From Streptomyces sp. 11x1 (GTDB lineage Bacteria; Actinomycetota; Actinomycetes; Streptomycetales; Streptomycetaceae), in assembly GCF_032598905.1 (NCBI RefSeq), contig NZ_CP122458.1, positions 2,480,001 through 2,544,000 of the forward strand: DNA of 64,000 nucleotides. Direction: 5' to 3'. The stretch's first letter is position 1; every line of letters starts with the position of its first letter. Below are positions 15,001 to 17,841 of this stretch, in pieces. Made by a program: the position numbers and the translations under genes. The notes under the pieces are model-generated. The model was not told the origin of the DNA and ran no database searches. It was given only the letters and a program-made list of their open reading frames with translations.

Positions 15001-16965
15001 CCGGGCTGTGGCGGCCGGCCCGGCAGCCGTCGGGGCAGAGTGCGGCGCGGCGGCGGGGACGGGCTGGACCAGAGGGGGCGTGCGGTCTGTGGACTGCTCG
15101 TCCGCGCCGACCGAGCCGGAGGCCGGCCCGGTCGACGGGGCGGAGCCCGCGGGAGTCTGCGAAACCGTCCGCACAGGGCCGTCGGCGCCCTCTTCGACGA
15201 CGGCGGCATCGCTGTCGCTGTCGCTGTCGTGCACACGGTCCCCGGCCGCGTCCGGGTCCCCGGAGACGGTCCGCACGGGCCGTGACGCGGGAGCGTGGGC
15301 GGGGTCGCCCGAGGGCGCCGGCTGCGGGACAGCCGTACCGGAGTGCGGCGCCTCGGCCGGCACGTCCGTGGGCGTGGTGGCCGGCGGCGTGGCCGTCACG
15401 GCAGTGACGGCGGCAGGTGTGACCGCCGTGGGCGCGAGCGGTGGAGTCCGGTCCGGGCCGGTCTCCTGGGCTCCGGCGTCGTGCGCGGGCGTGCCGTCGG
15501 GGTTCTCTCCCTGGCCGGCACCGGGGCGGTTGCCGGGGACGTTCGTGGTGTTCGTGGCCGGCGCAAGGCTCGGGGGGGCCGTCGAGGACGGCGTCGTCGG
15601 GGCGGCGCCCAGCGGAACCGAGGTTCCCCCGAGGCCGCTGGAGCCGTCCCAGGCAGCGGCGGGGCCCCCGGCCCCGGGCGCGGGCCGTATCCCCGTGTCG
15701 AGGCCCCCCGGGACCGTGGGACCGGCACTGACGGTGGGAACGGGAACGACAGGCTCCGATGATCCGTCGCCGGCGTGTGCGGAGCCACCGCTCCCCGAAA
15801 TGCCCGGACGGGTGCCCTTCTCGCTCGTGTCCTTGTCCTCGCCGCCGCCGCCGGTGCCGAGGCCGGCGTCCGGCCCGTTGACCGTGCCGACGGGCGGGTC
15901 GACGGAGAACTTGGTGTTGATCCACGTGCCCGAGCCCACAGCGCCCGTGTGCAGGACGTGTTCGGACCGGTTGCTCAGGCCCGCGCCGACGAACGTGTCC
16001 GGGGACGTGGACCAGTTGCCGTAGAAGAGTCCGCCGCCGAGCACCTCGGCCAGGGACTCACCGCCCGCCTCACCGAAGGCGAGACTTCCGCCGGAGAGGT
16101 GCCGGCCCTGTGCGGGCTGGACCGGTACGGCCGTTTCCGTGCCGGACTTTCCGGCCCTTGCGCCGGGCGTGCGGTTGATCACCGAGGGATTCGTCTTCTC
16201 GCCGACCTTGGCGATGACGTCGTCGGCGACGTTCTTGACCGGTGCCGTCCCCTTGAAGCTCTTCTTGAGCCCGTCGAAGGCGCCCTGGCCGCTCCTGGCG
16301 ATCGGGGTGATGAAAGCCGCCGCGAACGCGCCGAACGCGCCGTCCTGGGCGATCTGCTTCCAGTCGAAGCCCTTGGGACTGAACGGGCTGTCCGTGAAGG
16401 CGATCATGCCCAGACGCACCGCGAAGGACTGGAACGCCTCCTCCAGCGCCTCACTCAGGATGGGCAGCACATGCGTGCGCCGCATGAGCGTGTCCATCAG
16501 CGTGAGGATCAAGACCCGGCTCCGGGCCTTGGCCATGGCGGCCCGGCCGGCCGCCGCTCCGCTGCTGAACACCGACAAAGCGAAGACGACGACCAGCTCG
16601 ATGATGAGACGGATCACCTCGGCGATGATCTGCCACTTGGTCTCCATGATCTGGTAGGAGGTCCTGACCCTGTTGTCGGCGACCTCGTCCAGCTGCCGCG
16701 AGAACTGCTTGAGATTGGCGGTCCCGCCCTGGTCCACGAACATGCGCATCGCGCGGACGTAGTTCTGGCCGGCCTGGGGCGGCAGCGCGCGGGCCGCGCT
16801 GCCGATCGACTTCTCGACCAGGTCGGACAGCTCGTCCAGATTCCTGGCCAGCTTCCGGTACGGTGCGTGACTCTCGCGCGCCAGGTCCTCGTTCGCCTGG
16901 ATGAGGCGTTCGCCGGTGAGGACGAACAGCATGTTGTTCACCGGCGTCGAGGCCTGGATCGCCAT
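1..16965 (-). CDS. Giant modular WXG/T7SS-associated protein (partial, C-terminus beyond left edge)
   Basis: ATG at 16965 opens a frame that I translated to position 1 without meeting a stop, so at least 5655 codons; the 3' end lies outside the window. Order of modules: helical N-terminus with a hydrophobic stretch near residues 112-135; Pro/Ala/Thr-rich linker (about 336-790); HExxHxxGxxD module 1 (H975); HTH-like blocks at about 1219-1667 and 1779-2229; protease-like module 2 (H2607); blocks at 2818-3259 and 3467-3916; an ADP-ribosyltransferase-like cassette (R4095 to E4177); protease-like module 3 (H4406); a fifth block at 4709-5159; a truncated module copy and two more HTH-like motifs. 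Acidic Asp/Glu-Trp-Phe-rich linkers separate blocks. It is the last gene of an operon of WXG100-like proteins, which suggests a type VII secreted polymorphic effector. Function is inferred; the missing C-terminus may hold a further toxin domain. Confidence 0.85.
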   Translation of the reverse strand, partial: MAIQASTPVNNMLFVLTGERLIQANEDLARESHAPYRKLARNLDELSDLVEKSIGSAARALPPQAGQNYVRAMRMFVDQGGTANLKQFSRQLDEVADNRVRTSYQIMETKWQIIAEVIRLIIELVVVFALSVFSSGAAAGRAAMAKARSRVLILTLMDTLMRRTHVLPILSEALEEAFQSFAVRLGMIAFTDSPFSPKGFDWKQIAQDGAFGAFAAAFITPIARSGQGAFDGLKKSFKGTAPVKNVADDVIAKVGEKTNPSVINRTPGARAGKSGTETAVPVQPAQGRHLSGGSLAFGEAGGESLAEVLGGGLFYGNWSTSPDTFVGAGLSNRSEHVLHTGAVGSGTWINTKFSVDPPVGTVNGPDAGLGTGGGGEDKDTSEKGTRPGISGSGGSAHAGDGSSEPVVPVPTVSAGPTVPGGLDTGIRPAPGAGGPAAAWDGSSGLGGTSVPLGAAPTTPSSTAPPSLAPATNTTNVPGNRPGAGQGENPDGTPAHDAGAQETGPDRTPPLAPTAVTPAAVTAVTATPPATTPTDVPAEAPHSGTAVPQPAPSGDPAHAPASRPVRTVSGDPDAAGDRVHDSDSDSDAAVVEEGADGPVRTVSQTPAGSAPSTGPASGSVGADEQSTDRTPPLVQPVPAAAPHSAPTAAGPAATARPTAAEQTVPRTRGEADGAAPAQEAADPVQTVGGNAADPAHDALAHDALAHDALAHGENAGAVAPAGQVPTVSGAVAGPAAGTGDGRTEERRSDRPDVSESDSDTAVSAGPSGRSVRGEATAVTPVTVELAAQPGGGQGAGGQEPGALWGAGEVRSERWTPLRAGQGPKGEPLPEAFEFGLKDGSPVVRRGDSSGERTDVGYAWERRRGSTPEQDTIRLTRRVLLVPEDGVSEAEVAEVRKTLALGLDRLVNEPGHRLEALQDQGDDRGESGPRLQVTVEFVTSEDRAHTVVAVVKGRPNDDEPMRQNEWYTDAPADKYVHEIVHGLGVRDGRDGADPRVLLTPGGHRPQDVPDGHYDLMDPYQGGKKALLTSDHLRQIADVLTPYLHRNTVGATSAQGMVVTASDAVAASRSQNAPDAADAEEPSGRRGPDVAPAMRDARGAGEPGEGVAARTAGELDLDEWFEQAGDVEDRLDDLSVHGDDDSGADELDLDEWFDREGGVEDRLDDLSVHGDDFDVLGSDEFSGRLQESSGTDGEPAGPVAPQVPAAGVSTVAGTAAEGHSPATLLQAQVRYAKGRLGSFEAVARIVRVGTRSVKGWASRPLSKMEVVHAERLRALVDLLQEPGRTGPPSKEEVNARVRSNWSDLQSKIVRLEEGLGSVKAVAEVLGVAVAPVSFYSYRSGDIRNPAKATVDRIDAALALLEERGPGGTVTAADVTARVTPHDAPGKLADLEKWLGSLRAVARELGVALNSISNVKKNNNPRADFAARLDALHSKYQQLGLADGITVLQASVRWLVEELGSDEAVAVILKVHADLVRGYLRGVPPWRGVAERINAAVALLQEPGRTGPVTADEVTVRVSSSWRPLQIKTARLLERLGSFEAVADILRIEVIVVRCYRFGDVTNVLPAVADRFDAALALLEERGRTGTVTKEEVDARVTPYDARGKLDFLAKWLGSPMAVARELGHGEITVRKLRSGELAPSMLDRDGIDTAYESVRERLRALGVDFGDSAEQTRPVTGRPATGRAAESPEGQPPAKQRRLNDDSGADELDLDEWFDREGGVEDLLDGLSVHGDDFDVLGSDEFSGRPQESSGTDGEPAGPVAPQAPAAGVSTVAGTAAEGHSPATLLQAQVRYAKGRLGSFEAVARIVRVGTRSVEVWESSRTSRPEVVHGERLRALVELLQKDPGRTGPPSKEEVDARVRSNWSDLQSKIVRLEEGLGSREDVAEVLGVAVAPVSFYSYRSGHTRNPAKATVERIDAALALLEERGPGGTVTAADVTARVTPHDAPGKLADLEKWLGSKSAVARELGTTLKSISKVKKHNNPRADFAARLDALHSKYQQLGLADGITVSQASVRYLVNRLGSDEAVAVILKVHADLVRGYLRGVPPWRGVAERINAAVALLQEPGRTGPVTADEVTVRVSSSWRPLQTKTARLLERLGSFEAVADILRIEVIVVRRYRFGDVTNVLPAVADRFDAALALLEERGRTGTVTKEEVDARVTPYDARGKLAFLAKWLGSPLAVARELGLDEITVRKLMSGAAPSMLDRDGIDKAYEWMRDRLRALDVDFGDSAEQLVQLTGNELDFFGDVQPTDATQLEGEQWLITEDDADFLTGDFQNPFTGDEALFPSGQWLQTSSHESVSTTGEEDVQPGTTRPATGRAAESPEGQPPAKQRRLNDESGADESHLDEWFEQDGAVEDLLDGLSGSGRPGDTAGAGDMAIDVAPAVDYTMVHGDDFDLFDRELHRTGTWNPVTESVDWAGGELLASGEVRSERWIPFGGEGTPEAFVFTPAPPGTRTLTRLVDGRPVEFDAPWLVNRPEESGERTQVGYSWAHYRGATPAQDTIHLTRRIHLVSEDGVSEAEVAGVRKKLVLGLDRLVNQRDYRLPALRPDQVTGPSLPGPLLRVEVRFVDSDEQADSVVTVRGGLPPRDRSMDMMQNAWYAGVHPIAYVHEIVHGLGVIDDNPDPRVLLTPGGRSEQTLAEGESSLMGPFTDPPQNFVLTTDHLRQIADVLTPYFHQDTAGATSAQGVVVTASDAVAASRSENAPDVADAEERSGRRGPDVAPAMRDARGAGEQSEGVPARTAGELDLDEWFDQAGAVEELLDGLSMHGDDFDDVLGSVELPGRPQEPSGTNGEPAGPVAPQAPAAGISTVAGTAAEGRNPETLLQAEVRYARHRLGSFQAVADIVGAPPSTVNRWSSGRASKMDVVYAERLRALVGLLQEPGRTGPVTKDEVMDRVRSGWSPLRSKTARLLEGLRSPEAVAEVLDLSVGVVKYYRSGVITNPTKAVVDRIDAALALLEERGPTGTVTRDDVTARVTPYDARGKLDDLGKWLGSERAVARELRKPRPTVFKVRKDNNPRADFADRLDALYAMYQELGLADGITASQAQTQYLVNRLGSDEAVAVILKVHAYSVQVYLRGVPPGLGVAERINAAVALLREPGRTGPVTEDEVMDRVRSGWSPLQTKTARLLDWLGSFEAVSDVVGIDVNTVPHYRFGGITNPSADVADRFDAALALLEERGPGGTVTHADVTARVTPYDARGKLNFLEKWWGSRKAVARSLDTDFATVRNLMSGEIAPSMDMRDSIDAAYESVRERLRALDIDFLTGDFLHLRFEQPGADNLVDESDGIGPGDTAAADGAESSENLFTGDEALILSGQWLQTSSHESVSTTGEEHVQPGTTRPATGRAAESPEGQPPAKQRRLNDESGADGLDLGEWFAQDRAVEDLLDDLSDSGRPGDTAGAGDMAIDVAPTVDYTMAHGDFDVLGSDEFSGRPQESSGTDGEPAGPVAPQVPAAGVSTVAGTAAEGHSPATLLQAEVRYAKGRLGSFRAVARTVRVRRPQHVEGWASRPHSRMEVVHAERLRALVDLLQEEPGRTGPPSKEEVDARVRSNWSDLQSKLVRLEEGLGSVKAVAEVLGVAVAAVNYYRSGHTRNPAKAMVDRIDAALALLEERGGTGPDAAEEVDARVTPYDARGKLDDLEKWLGSKSAVARELGATLDSISRVKKHNNPRADFAARIDALHSKYQQLGLADGITVLQASVRYLVNRLGSDEAVADILEDHAILVRAYLRGDPPGLGVAERINAAVALLQKPGRTGTITAEEVTDQVRSSWRPLQTKTARLLERLGSFEAVADILDRTTPSVDVYRFGNVTDPSAAVADRFDAALALLEERGPGGTVTRDEVTARVTPYDARGKLAFLEKWLGSPLAVARELGLDEKTVRKLMSGAAPSMLDRDRIDAAYESVRERLRALDVDFGDSAEQPVQLTGNELDFFGDAQPTDATQLEGEQWLITEDDADFLTGDFQNPFTGDEALFPSEQWLQTSSHESVSTTGEEDVQTGTTRPATGRAAESPEGQPPAKQRRLNDESGADESHLDEWFAQDRAVEDLLDDLSDSGRPGDTAGAGDMAIDVAPAVDYTMVHGDDFDLFPYPESCAGEQVWRFSDLPPEQVFREGFRPDDPGNAVPIMEWVTENPSAQFVGTTRNRELWYADRRYRYQIDTARNTDPTGIDVNATIDMQLDEQEIAFTGPITAHTVVSVFDRELHRTGTWNPVTESVDWAGGELLASGEVRSERWIPFGGEGTPEAFVFTPAPPGTRTLTRLVDGRPVEFDAPWLVNRPEESGERTQVGYSWAHYRGATPAQDTIHLTRRIHLVSEDGVSEAEVAGVRKKLVLGLDRLVNQRDYRLPALRPDQVTGPSLPGPLLRVEVRFVDSDEQADSVVTVRGGVPPRDRSDRSMVQNAWYTGVHPVAYVHEIVHGLGVIDDNPDPRVLLTPGGRSEQTLAEGESSLMGPSTDPHQNFVLTSDHLRQIADVLTPYFHQNTAGATSAEGVVVTASDAVAASRSENAPDAADAEEPSGRRGPDVAPAMRDARGAGEQGEGVAARTAGEGQAVAHSGALDGRPPQDVPDFTPGELDFLGSDEFLGRPQESSGTNGEPHLPYPGDETGGEQWLITEDDAEERVQPGTIRPATSRAAESPEGQPPAKQRRLNDESGADESHLDEWFEQPGAVEDLLDDLSVHGNDESGGANGEPAGPVAPQAPAAGVSTVAGTAAEGHSPETLLQAEVLYARDMLGSFEAVARIVRASTPRVKGWASRPLPKMEVAHAERLRALVDLLQEPGRTGLPSAEEVDAEVRSSWSPLRFKTDRLLKRLKSRKAVAGILEASVPAVSSYCAGDVTNPPKATVDRIDAALALLEERGPTGTVTKEEVDARVTPYDAPGKLDELKRLLGSWRAVARELGTSITSIPYVRRHNNPSADFADRLDEALSMYRELGLADGITVSQESVRYLVNRLGSDEAVAVILKDRVEFVRAYPRGMVVPLRVVERIKAAVALLQEPGRTGPVTAEEVDAEVRSRWSSLQSKTARLLERPGSSYEAVADILGVEVLDVQSYRFGDVTTPPSETADRFDAALALLDERGPTGTVTAADVTARVTPYDARGKLADLEKWWGSTRAVARSLDGASDYVAELMSGKRAPSMLYRDRIDAAYESMRDRLRALGVDFGDSAEQPDQLTGNEPDFFLDAQLTDGAQLEEEGERAVRSGPEGAGDMAIDVASAVDYTMVHGGDSVLPASRENEQADEAGGELLASGEVSTDRWIPFGTGEGTPEAFTFTPVPPGTRTVTRMVDGALVESDAPWQVGRAGHEPDADDEEPLDLSHLDQWLVQWGEADDLLAEQPPGDAAQDPAAAAEIGGTPSTPVVETRYGDEEDLLTEDASPMPFDVMDDYSRMPFDVMDDYSRMPYEEEAPDTDDRAPERLSMEAGASVATAITEAGPGTEPAVDRRTAGSPAGSADERDEGDAAAQGDRRDGAAARDAVLAGQDGEHAVTGSGPSGEPGGLLAELSPDETADGAPQQDTTALLQLLYSKELKNHHGWSRAREAMATALSGDAVVVDPATVDDWRNGWSSPDQAMHERIAAYAARAVPEELHTYRTTLSRLTDLAGALKTKTNLAQRLGVNSSTVSRWRNGSLVPDPSSIRKINELYHRHFPGHEPDADDEEPPALPRL
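60..430 (-). other. Two further HTH-like motifs near the sequenced end of the giant protein
   Basis: One motif (about 300-430) has Val-Asp-Asp-Trp-Arg-Asn-Gly-Trp; the other (about 80-190) has LAQRLGVNSSTVSRWRNGS, a textbook-looking XRE/resolvase-type helix-turn-helix. They resemble ordinary HTH domains more closely than the block units do. Another repeat block may begin beyond the left edge. Confidence 0.6.
793..870 (-). repeat. 33-bp tandem repeat (11-residue unit)
   Basis: Two full copies (793-825 and 826-858) and a partial third encode Met-Pro-Phe-Asp-Val-Met-Asp-Asp-Tyr-Ser-Arg units in an acidic linker. The period is a multiple of three. Confidence 0.9.
1085..1290 (-). other. Truncated fourth copy of the protease-module N-terminal part
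   Basis: Gly-Gly-Glu-Leu-Leu-Ala-Ser-Gly-Glu-Val, Arg-Trp-Ile-Pro-Phe and Pro-Pro-Gly-Thr-Arg-Thr-Val-Thr-Arg match the first ~65 residues of modules 2 and 3. The sequence then switches to an acidic linker without any HExxH. It is in frame, so it is a domain remnant rather than a pseudogene. Confidence 0.75.
1490..2840 (-). repeat. HTH-like repeat block A (six units)
   Basis: Six units centred near 2780, 2540, 2315, 2120, 1880 and 1650, with the same spacing as the other blocks. It is the most diverged block: for example one unit has an inserted residue (Pro-Gly-Ser-Ser-Tyr-Glu-Ala-Val-Ala). It closes with the same Met-Leu-Tyr-Arg-Asp-Arg-Ile-Asp-Ala-Ala motif. Confidence 0.78.
3545..4391 (-). 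other. Metzincin-like protease module 3 of the giant protein
   Basis: HEIVHGLGVID lies at residues 4406-4416 (3750-3718). The module is nearly identical to module 2. It is preceded directly by the ADP-ribosyltransferase-like cassette, so in this place two different enzymatic signatures are adjacent. Both copies keep both His and the Glu, which argues for retained function. Confidence 0.65.
4391..4724 (-). other. ADP-ribosyltransferase-like cassette of the giant protein
   Basis: In reading order the cassette shows Val-Trp-Arg-Phe-Ser-Asp-Leu-Pro (R4095), Val-Phe-Arg-Glu-Gly-Phe, Phe-Val-Gly-Thr-Thr-Arg (about 4132-4137) and DEQEIAFTGPI with E4175-Gln-E4177. An early Arg, an STS-like strand and a Glu-x-Glu loop are the R-S-E signature of cholera/pertussis/pierisin-type mono-ADP-ribosyltransferases. 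The Arg-to-Glu spacing of about 82 residues is like the short scabin/pierisin group as I remember it. It occurs once: the homologous place in module 2 (9781-9785) lacks exactly this segment. Confidence 0.65.
5220..6566 (-). repeat. HTH-like repeat block B (six units)
   Basis: Six units centred near 6500, 6265, 6035, 5845, 5610 and 5375. The third unit carries Arg-Val-Lys-Lys-His-Asn-Asn-Pro where blocks C-E have related Lys/Asn-rich sequences, so each position in the block has its own subtype that is conserved between blocks. Confidence 0.8.
7190..8512 (-). repeat. HTH-like repeat block C (six units)
   Basis: Six units centred near 8455, 8215, 7985, 7800, 7565 and 7330, with the same 78/78/63/78/78-residue spacing as the other blocks. 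Recognition-helix positions differ from unit to unit while the flanking Ala-Ala-Leu-Ala-Leu-Leu-Glu-Glu-Arg-Gly and Val-Thr-Pro-Tyr-Asp-Ala-Arg-Gly-Lys-Leu segments are conserved. Confidence 0.8.
8940..9785 (-). other. Metzincin-like protease module 2 of the giant protein
   Basis: HEIVHGLGVID lies at residues 2607-2617 (9147-9115). Apart from a few substitutions and a small indel near 9195-9205, the ~850-bp module is almost identical to module 3 at 3545-4391, offset by about 5.4 kb. Ser-Ser-Leu-Met-Gly-Pro follows and could be the Met-turn region. The near identity indicates recent duplication or gene conversion. Confidence 0.65.
10280..11630 (-). repeat. HTH-like repeat block D (six units)
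   Basis: Same six-unit architecture as block E, with motif centres near 11570, 11330, 11100, 10910, 10670 and 10440. The fourth unit in reading order has Ser-Val-Arg-Tyr-Leu-Val-Asn-Arg-Leu-Gly-Ser-Asp-Glu-Ala-Val-Ala. The block ends with a conserved Met-Leu-Asp-Arg-Asp and Arg-Leu-Arg-Ala-Leu motif. Confidence 0.8.
11875..11901 (-). repeat. Recurring basic linker motif (one of five copies)
   Basis: This 27-bp segment encodes PPAKQRRLN within an otherwise acidic linker. Identical or near-identical copies occur at 9970-9996, 6886-6912, 4909-4935 and 3040-3066, each followed by Asp-Glu/Asp-Ser-Gly-Ala-Asp and a Leu-Asp-Glu-Trp-Phe motif. It marks the boundary between repeat blocks. Confidence 0.85.
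11965..13312 (-). repeat. HTH-like repeat block E (six units)
   Basis: Six helix-turn-helix-like units with the pattern Leu-Gly-Ser-x-x-Ala-Val-Ala-x-x-Leu-x-Val followed by Val-x-x-Tyr/Trp-x-x-Gly are centred near 13250, 13015, 12780, 12590, 12355 and 12120. Spacing is about 78, 78, 63, 78 and 78 residues. Units are joined by Arg-Ile-Asp-Ala-Ala-Leu-Ala-Leu-Leu-Glu-Glu and Trp-x-x-Leu-Gln-x-Lys segments. The part at 12090-12560 is nearly identical to 10405-10880 of block D. Confidence 0.8.
13840..14560 (-). other. Metzincin-like protease module 1 of the giant protein
   Basis: The motif HEIVHGLGVRD lies at residues 975-985 (14043-14011). It fits HExxHxxGxxD, the zinc-binding pattern with Asp as third ligand known from snapalysin-type Streptomyces metalloproteases. 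A Tyr-Asp-Leu-Met-Asp sequence follows about 30 residues later and could supply a Met-turn. The upstream part carries a conserved start (Glu-Val-Arg-Ser-Glu-Arg-Trp) shared with modules 2 and 3. Sequence is clearly diverged from the other two copies. Activity is inferred, not shown. Confidence 0.65.
14600..15960 (-). repeat. Pro/Ala/Thr/Gly-rich low-complexity linker of the giant protein
   Basis: About 450 residues (roughly 336-790) are dominated by Pro, Ala, Thr, Gly, Ser and Asp, with recurring Val-Arg-Thr-Val-Ser and Ala-Pro-Thr runs and no recognisable fold. It separates the N-terminal helical domain from the first protease-like module and probably acts as a flexible spacer. Confidence 0.8.
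14836..14887 (-). repeat. 15-bp tandem repeat inside the linker
   Basis: Three and a half copies of a 15-bp unit (gtgggccagggcgtc on the + strand; the first copy differs at two bases) encode repeated Asp-Ala-Leu-Ala-His. The length keeps the frame, so copy number can vary without breaking the gene. Confidence 0.9.
16246..16965 (-). other. WXG/CpnT-like helical N-terminal domain of the giant protein
   Basis: Residues 1-240 are predicted mostly helical. The segment has a hydrophobic run at about 112-135 (Ile/Leu/Val-rich, then Ser-Ser-Gly-Ala-Ala-Ala-Gly) and a second Ala/Phe-rich run near 208-222. This arrangement at the front of a very long actinobacterial protein, downstream of WXG100 genes, resembles the CpnT-type N-terminal domains known in type VII substrates. 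Assignment is by context and composition only. Confidence 0.5.
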
Positions 16966-16971
16966 GTCGTA

Positions 16972-17328
16972 TCAGCTCTTTCTGCCGGTCCCGGCGCTGC
17001 CCGCGCCCCGTGACGTGAGGATCGCGTCAAGGTTTCCGGCCTGGGTCTTGAGGATGTTCCGTGCGTTCTCGAGACTGCCGTGGGAGACGGCGCCGATCGC
17101 CTCGGCGACCGCCTTGCCGGTGTCGGTCGTCGAGGTCAGTTCCTTGTCCAGGTTCGTACGCAGCGACCGGCCGTAACTGTCGTCGCCCTCCCAGCCGCTG
17201 GTCGCCCTCGCCCCCTCGGCGAAGTCGCCGACGATGGCACCCGACATGGCGGCGATCTTGTCGATGAGCTCCGCCGCCCTGCGGACCTCGTCCGCGTTCG
17301 CGCTGTAGGCGCCGCCGGTGTCAGACAT
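16972..17328 (-). CDS. WXG100-like protein, 118 aa
   Basis: Small helical protein with Asn-Ala-Asp-Glu-Val-Arg-Arg-Ala-Ala-Glu-Leu-Ile, then Gly-Trp-Glu-Gly-Asp-Asp, a W-x-G turn between two long helices as in WXG100 (ESAT-6-like) type VII substrates. The start at 17328 is chosen because the open frame upstream lies over the preceding gene and this ATG overlaps that gene's stop by eight bases (ATGTCTGA), which suggests translational coupling; a GAGGACGAG stretch precedes it. It lies only 6 bp upstream of the giant gene and may serve as its partner or chaperone. Family assignment by eye. Confidence 0.75.
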   Translation of the reverse strand: MSDTGGAYSANADEVRRAAELIDKIAAMSGAIVGDFAEGARATSGWEGDDSYGRSLRTNLDKELTSTTDTGKAVAEAIGAVSHGSLENARNILKTQAGNLDAILTSRGAGSAGTGRKS

Positions 17329-17827
17329 CGTGCTCGTCCTCCGTGTCCTCGTGGATCTCGTCGCGCAGGCGGTTCCTGGAAGGGCCGCCGGGGGCGGTGT
17401 GCGCGGTCTCCTGGACACCGGGACCGAAGATCGCGGCCCAGTCGACGTCCATACCGGTCATCTCGGGTACGGCGTCGCTCGGCCGGGTGAAGGGCTCGAA
17501 CGTCTCCATCACCTGCCGGGACATCTGCGTCCGGGCGCGCTCCGCCGCCTCCAGGACGCTGCCGGCCAGCTCACCGGCGGTCATGTTCCGGTACTTGCCG
17601 TCCAGGAACCGCAGTTCCGTCAGCTCGCCCTGGTGACCGACCGTGACCTCGACCGCACGGTCCCTGGAGCGCACGGTGCAGGATGCATGACGCAGTTCCT
17701 CCTCCGCCTCGGCCACGGCCTTCTGGGTGGCTTCGAGTTCGGCCATCGCCTGGGCCAGCCGCTGCTCGATCGACGCCTCCTGCGCCACCGGTTCCCCGGA
17801 CGTGTCCTTTGCGCCACCGTCGTTCAT
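17321..17827 (-). CDS. YbaB/EbfC-like nucleoid-associated family protein, 168 aa
   Basis: A coiled-coil N-terminal half (Glu-Ala-Thr-Gln-Lys-Ala-Val-Ala-Glu-Ala-Glu-Glu-Glu-Leu) is followed by a beta segment (Val-Glu-Val-Thr-Val-Gly-His-Gln-Gly-Glu-Leu) and helices, the layout of YbaB/EbfC proteins. In actinomycetes such proteins are frequently encoded among WXG100 genes. A GGAGG sits seven bases before ATG 17827; an alternative ATG at 17845 overlaps the stop of the preceding gene as ATGA and would add six residues. Its role here is unknown; the longer, acidic C-terminus (Asp-Val-Asp-Trp-Ala-Ala-Ile-Phe-Gly-Pro) is not part of the minimal family fold. Confidence 0.7.
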   Translation of the reverse strand: MNDGGAKDTSGEPVAQEASIEQRLAQAMAELEATQKAVAEAEEELRHASCTVRSRDRAVEVTVGHQGELTELRFLDGKYRNMTAGELAGSVLEAAERARTQMSRQVMETFEPFTRPSDAVPEMTGMDVDWAAIFGPGVQETAHTAPGGPSRNRLRDEIHEDTEDEHDV

Positions 17828-17841
17828 CGTCCTGCCTCCGC

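Noticed and set aside
16972..17418. 148-codon version of the third WXG-like protein
   Set aside because: The first 30 residues are an Arg/Thr/Pro-rich shadow of the YbaB-like gene; the ATG at 17328 with coupled overlap is the better start.
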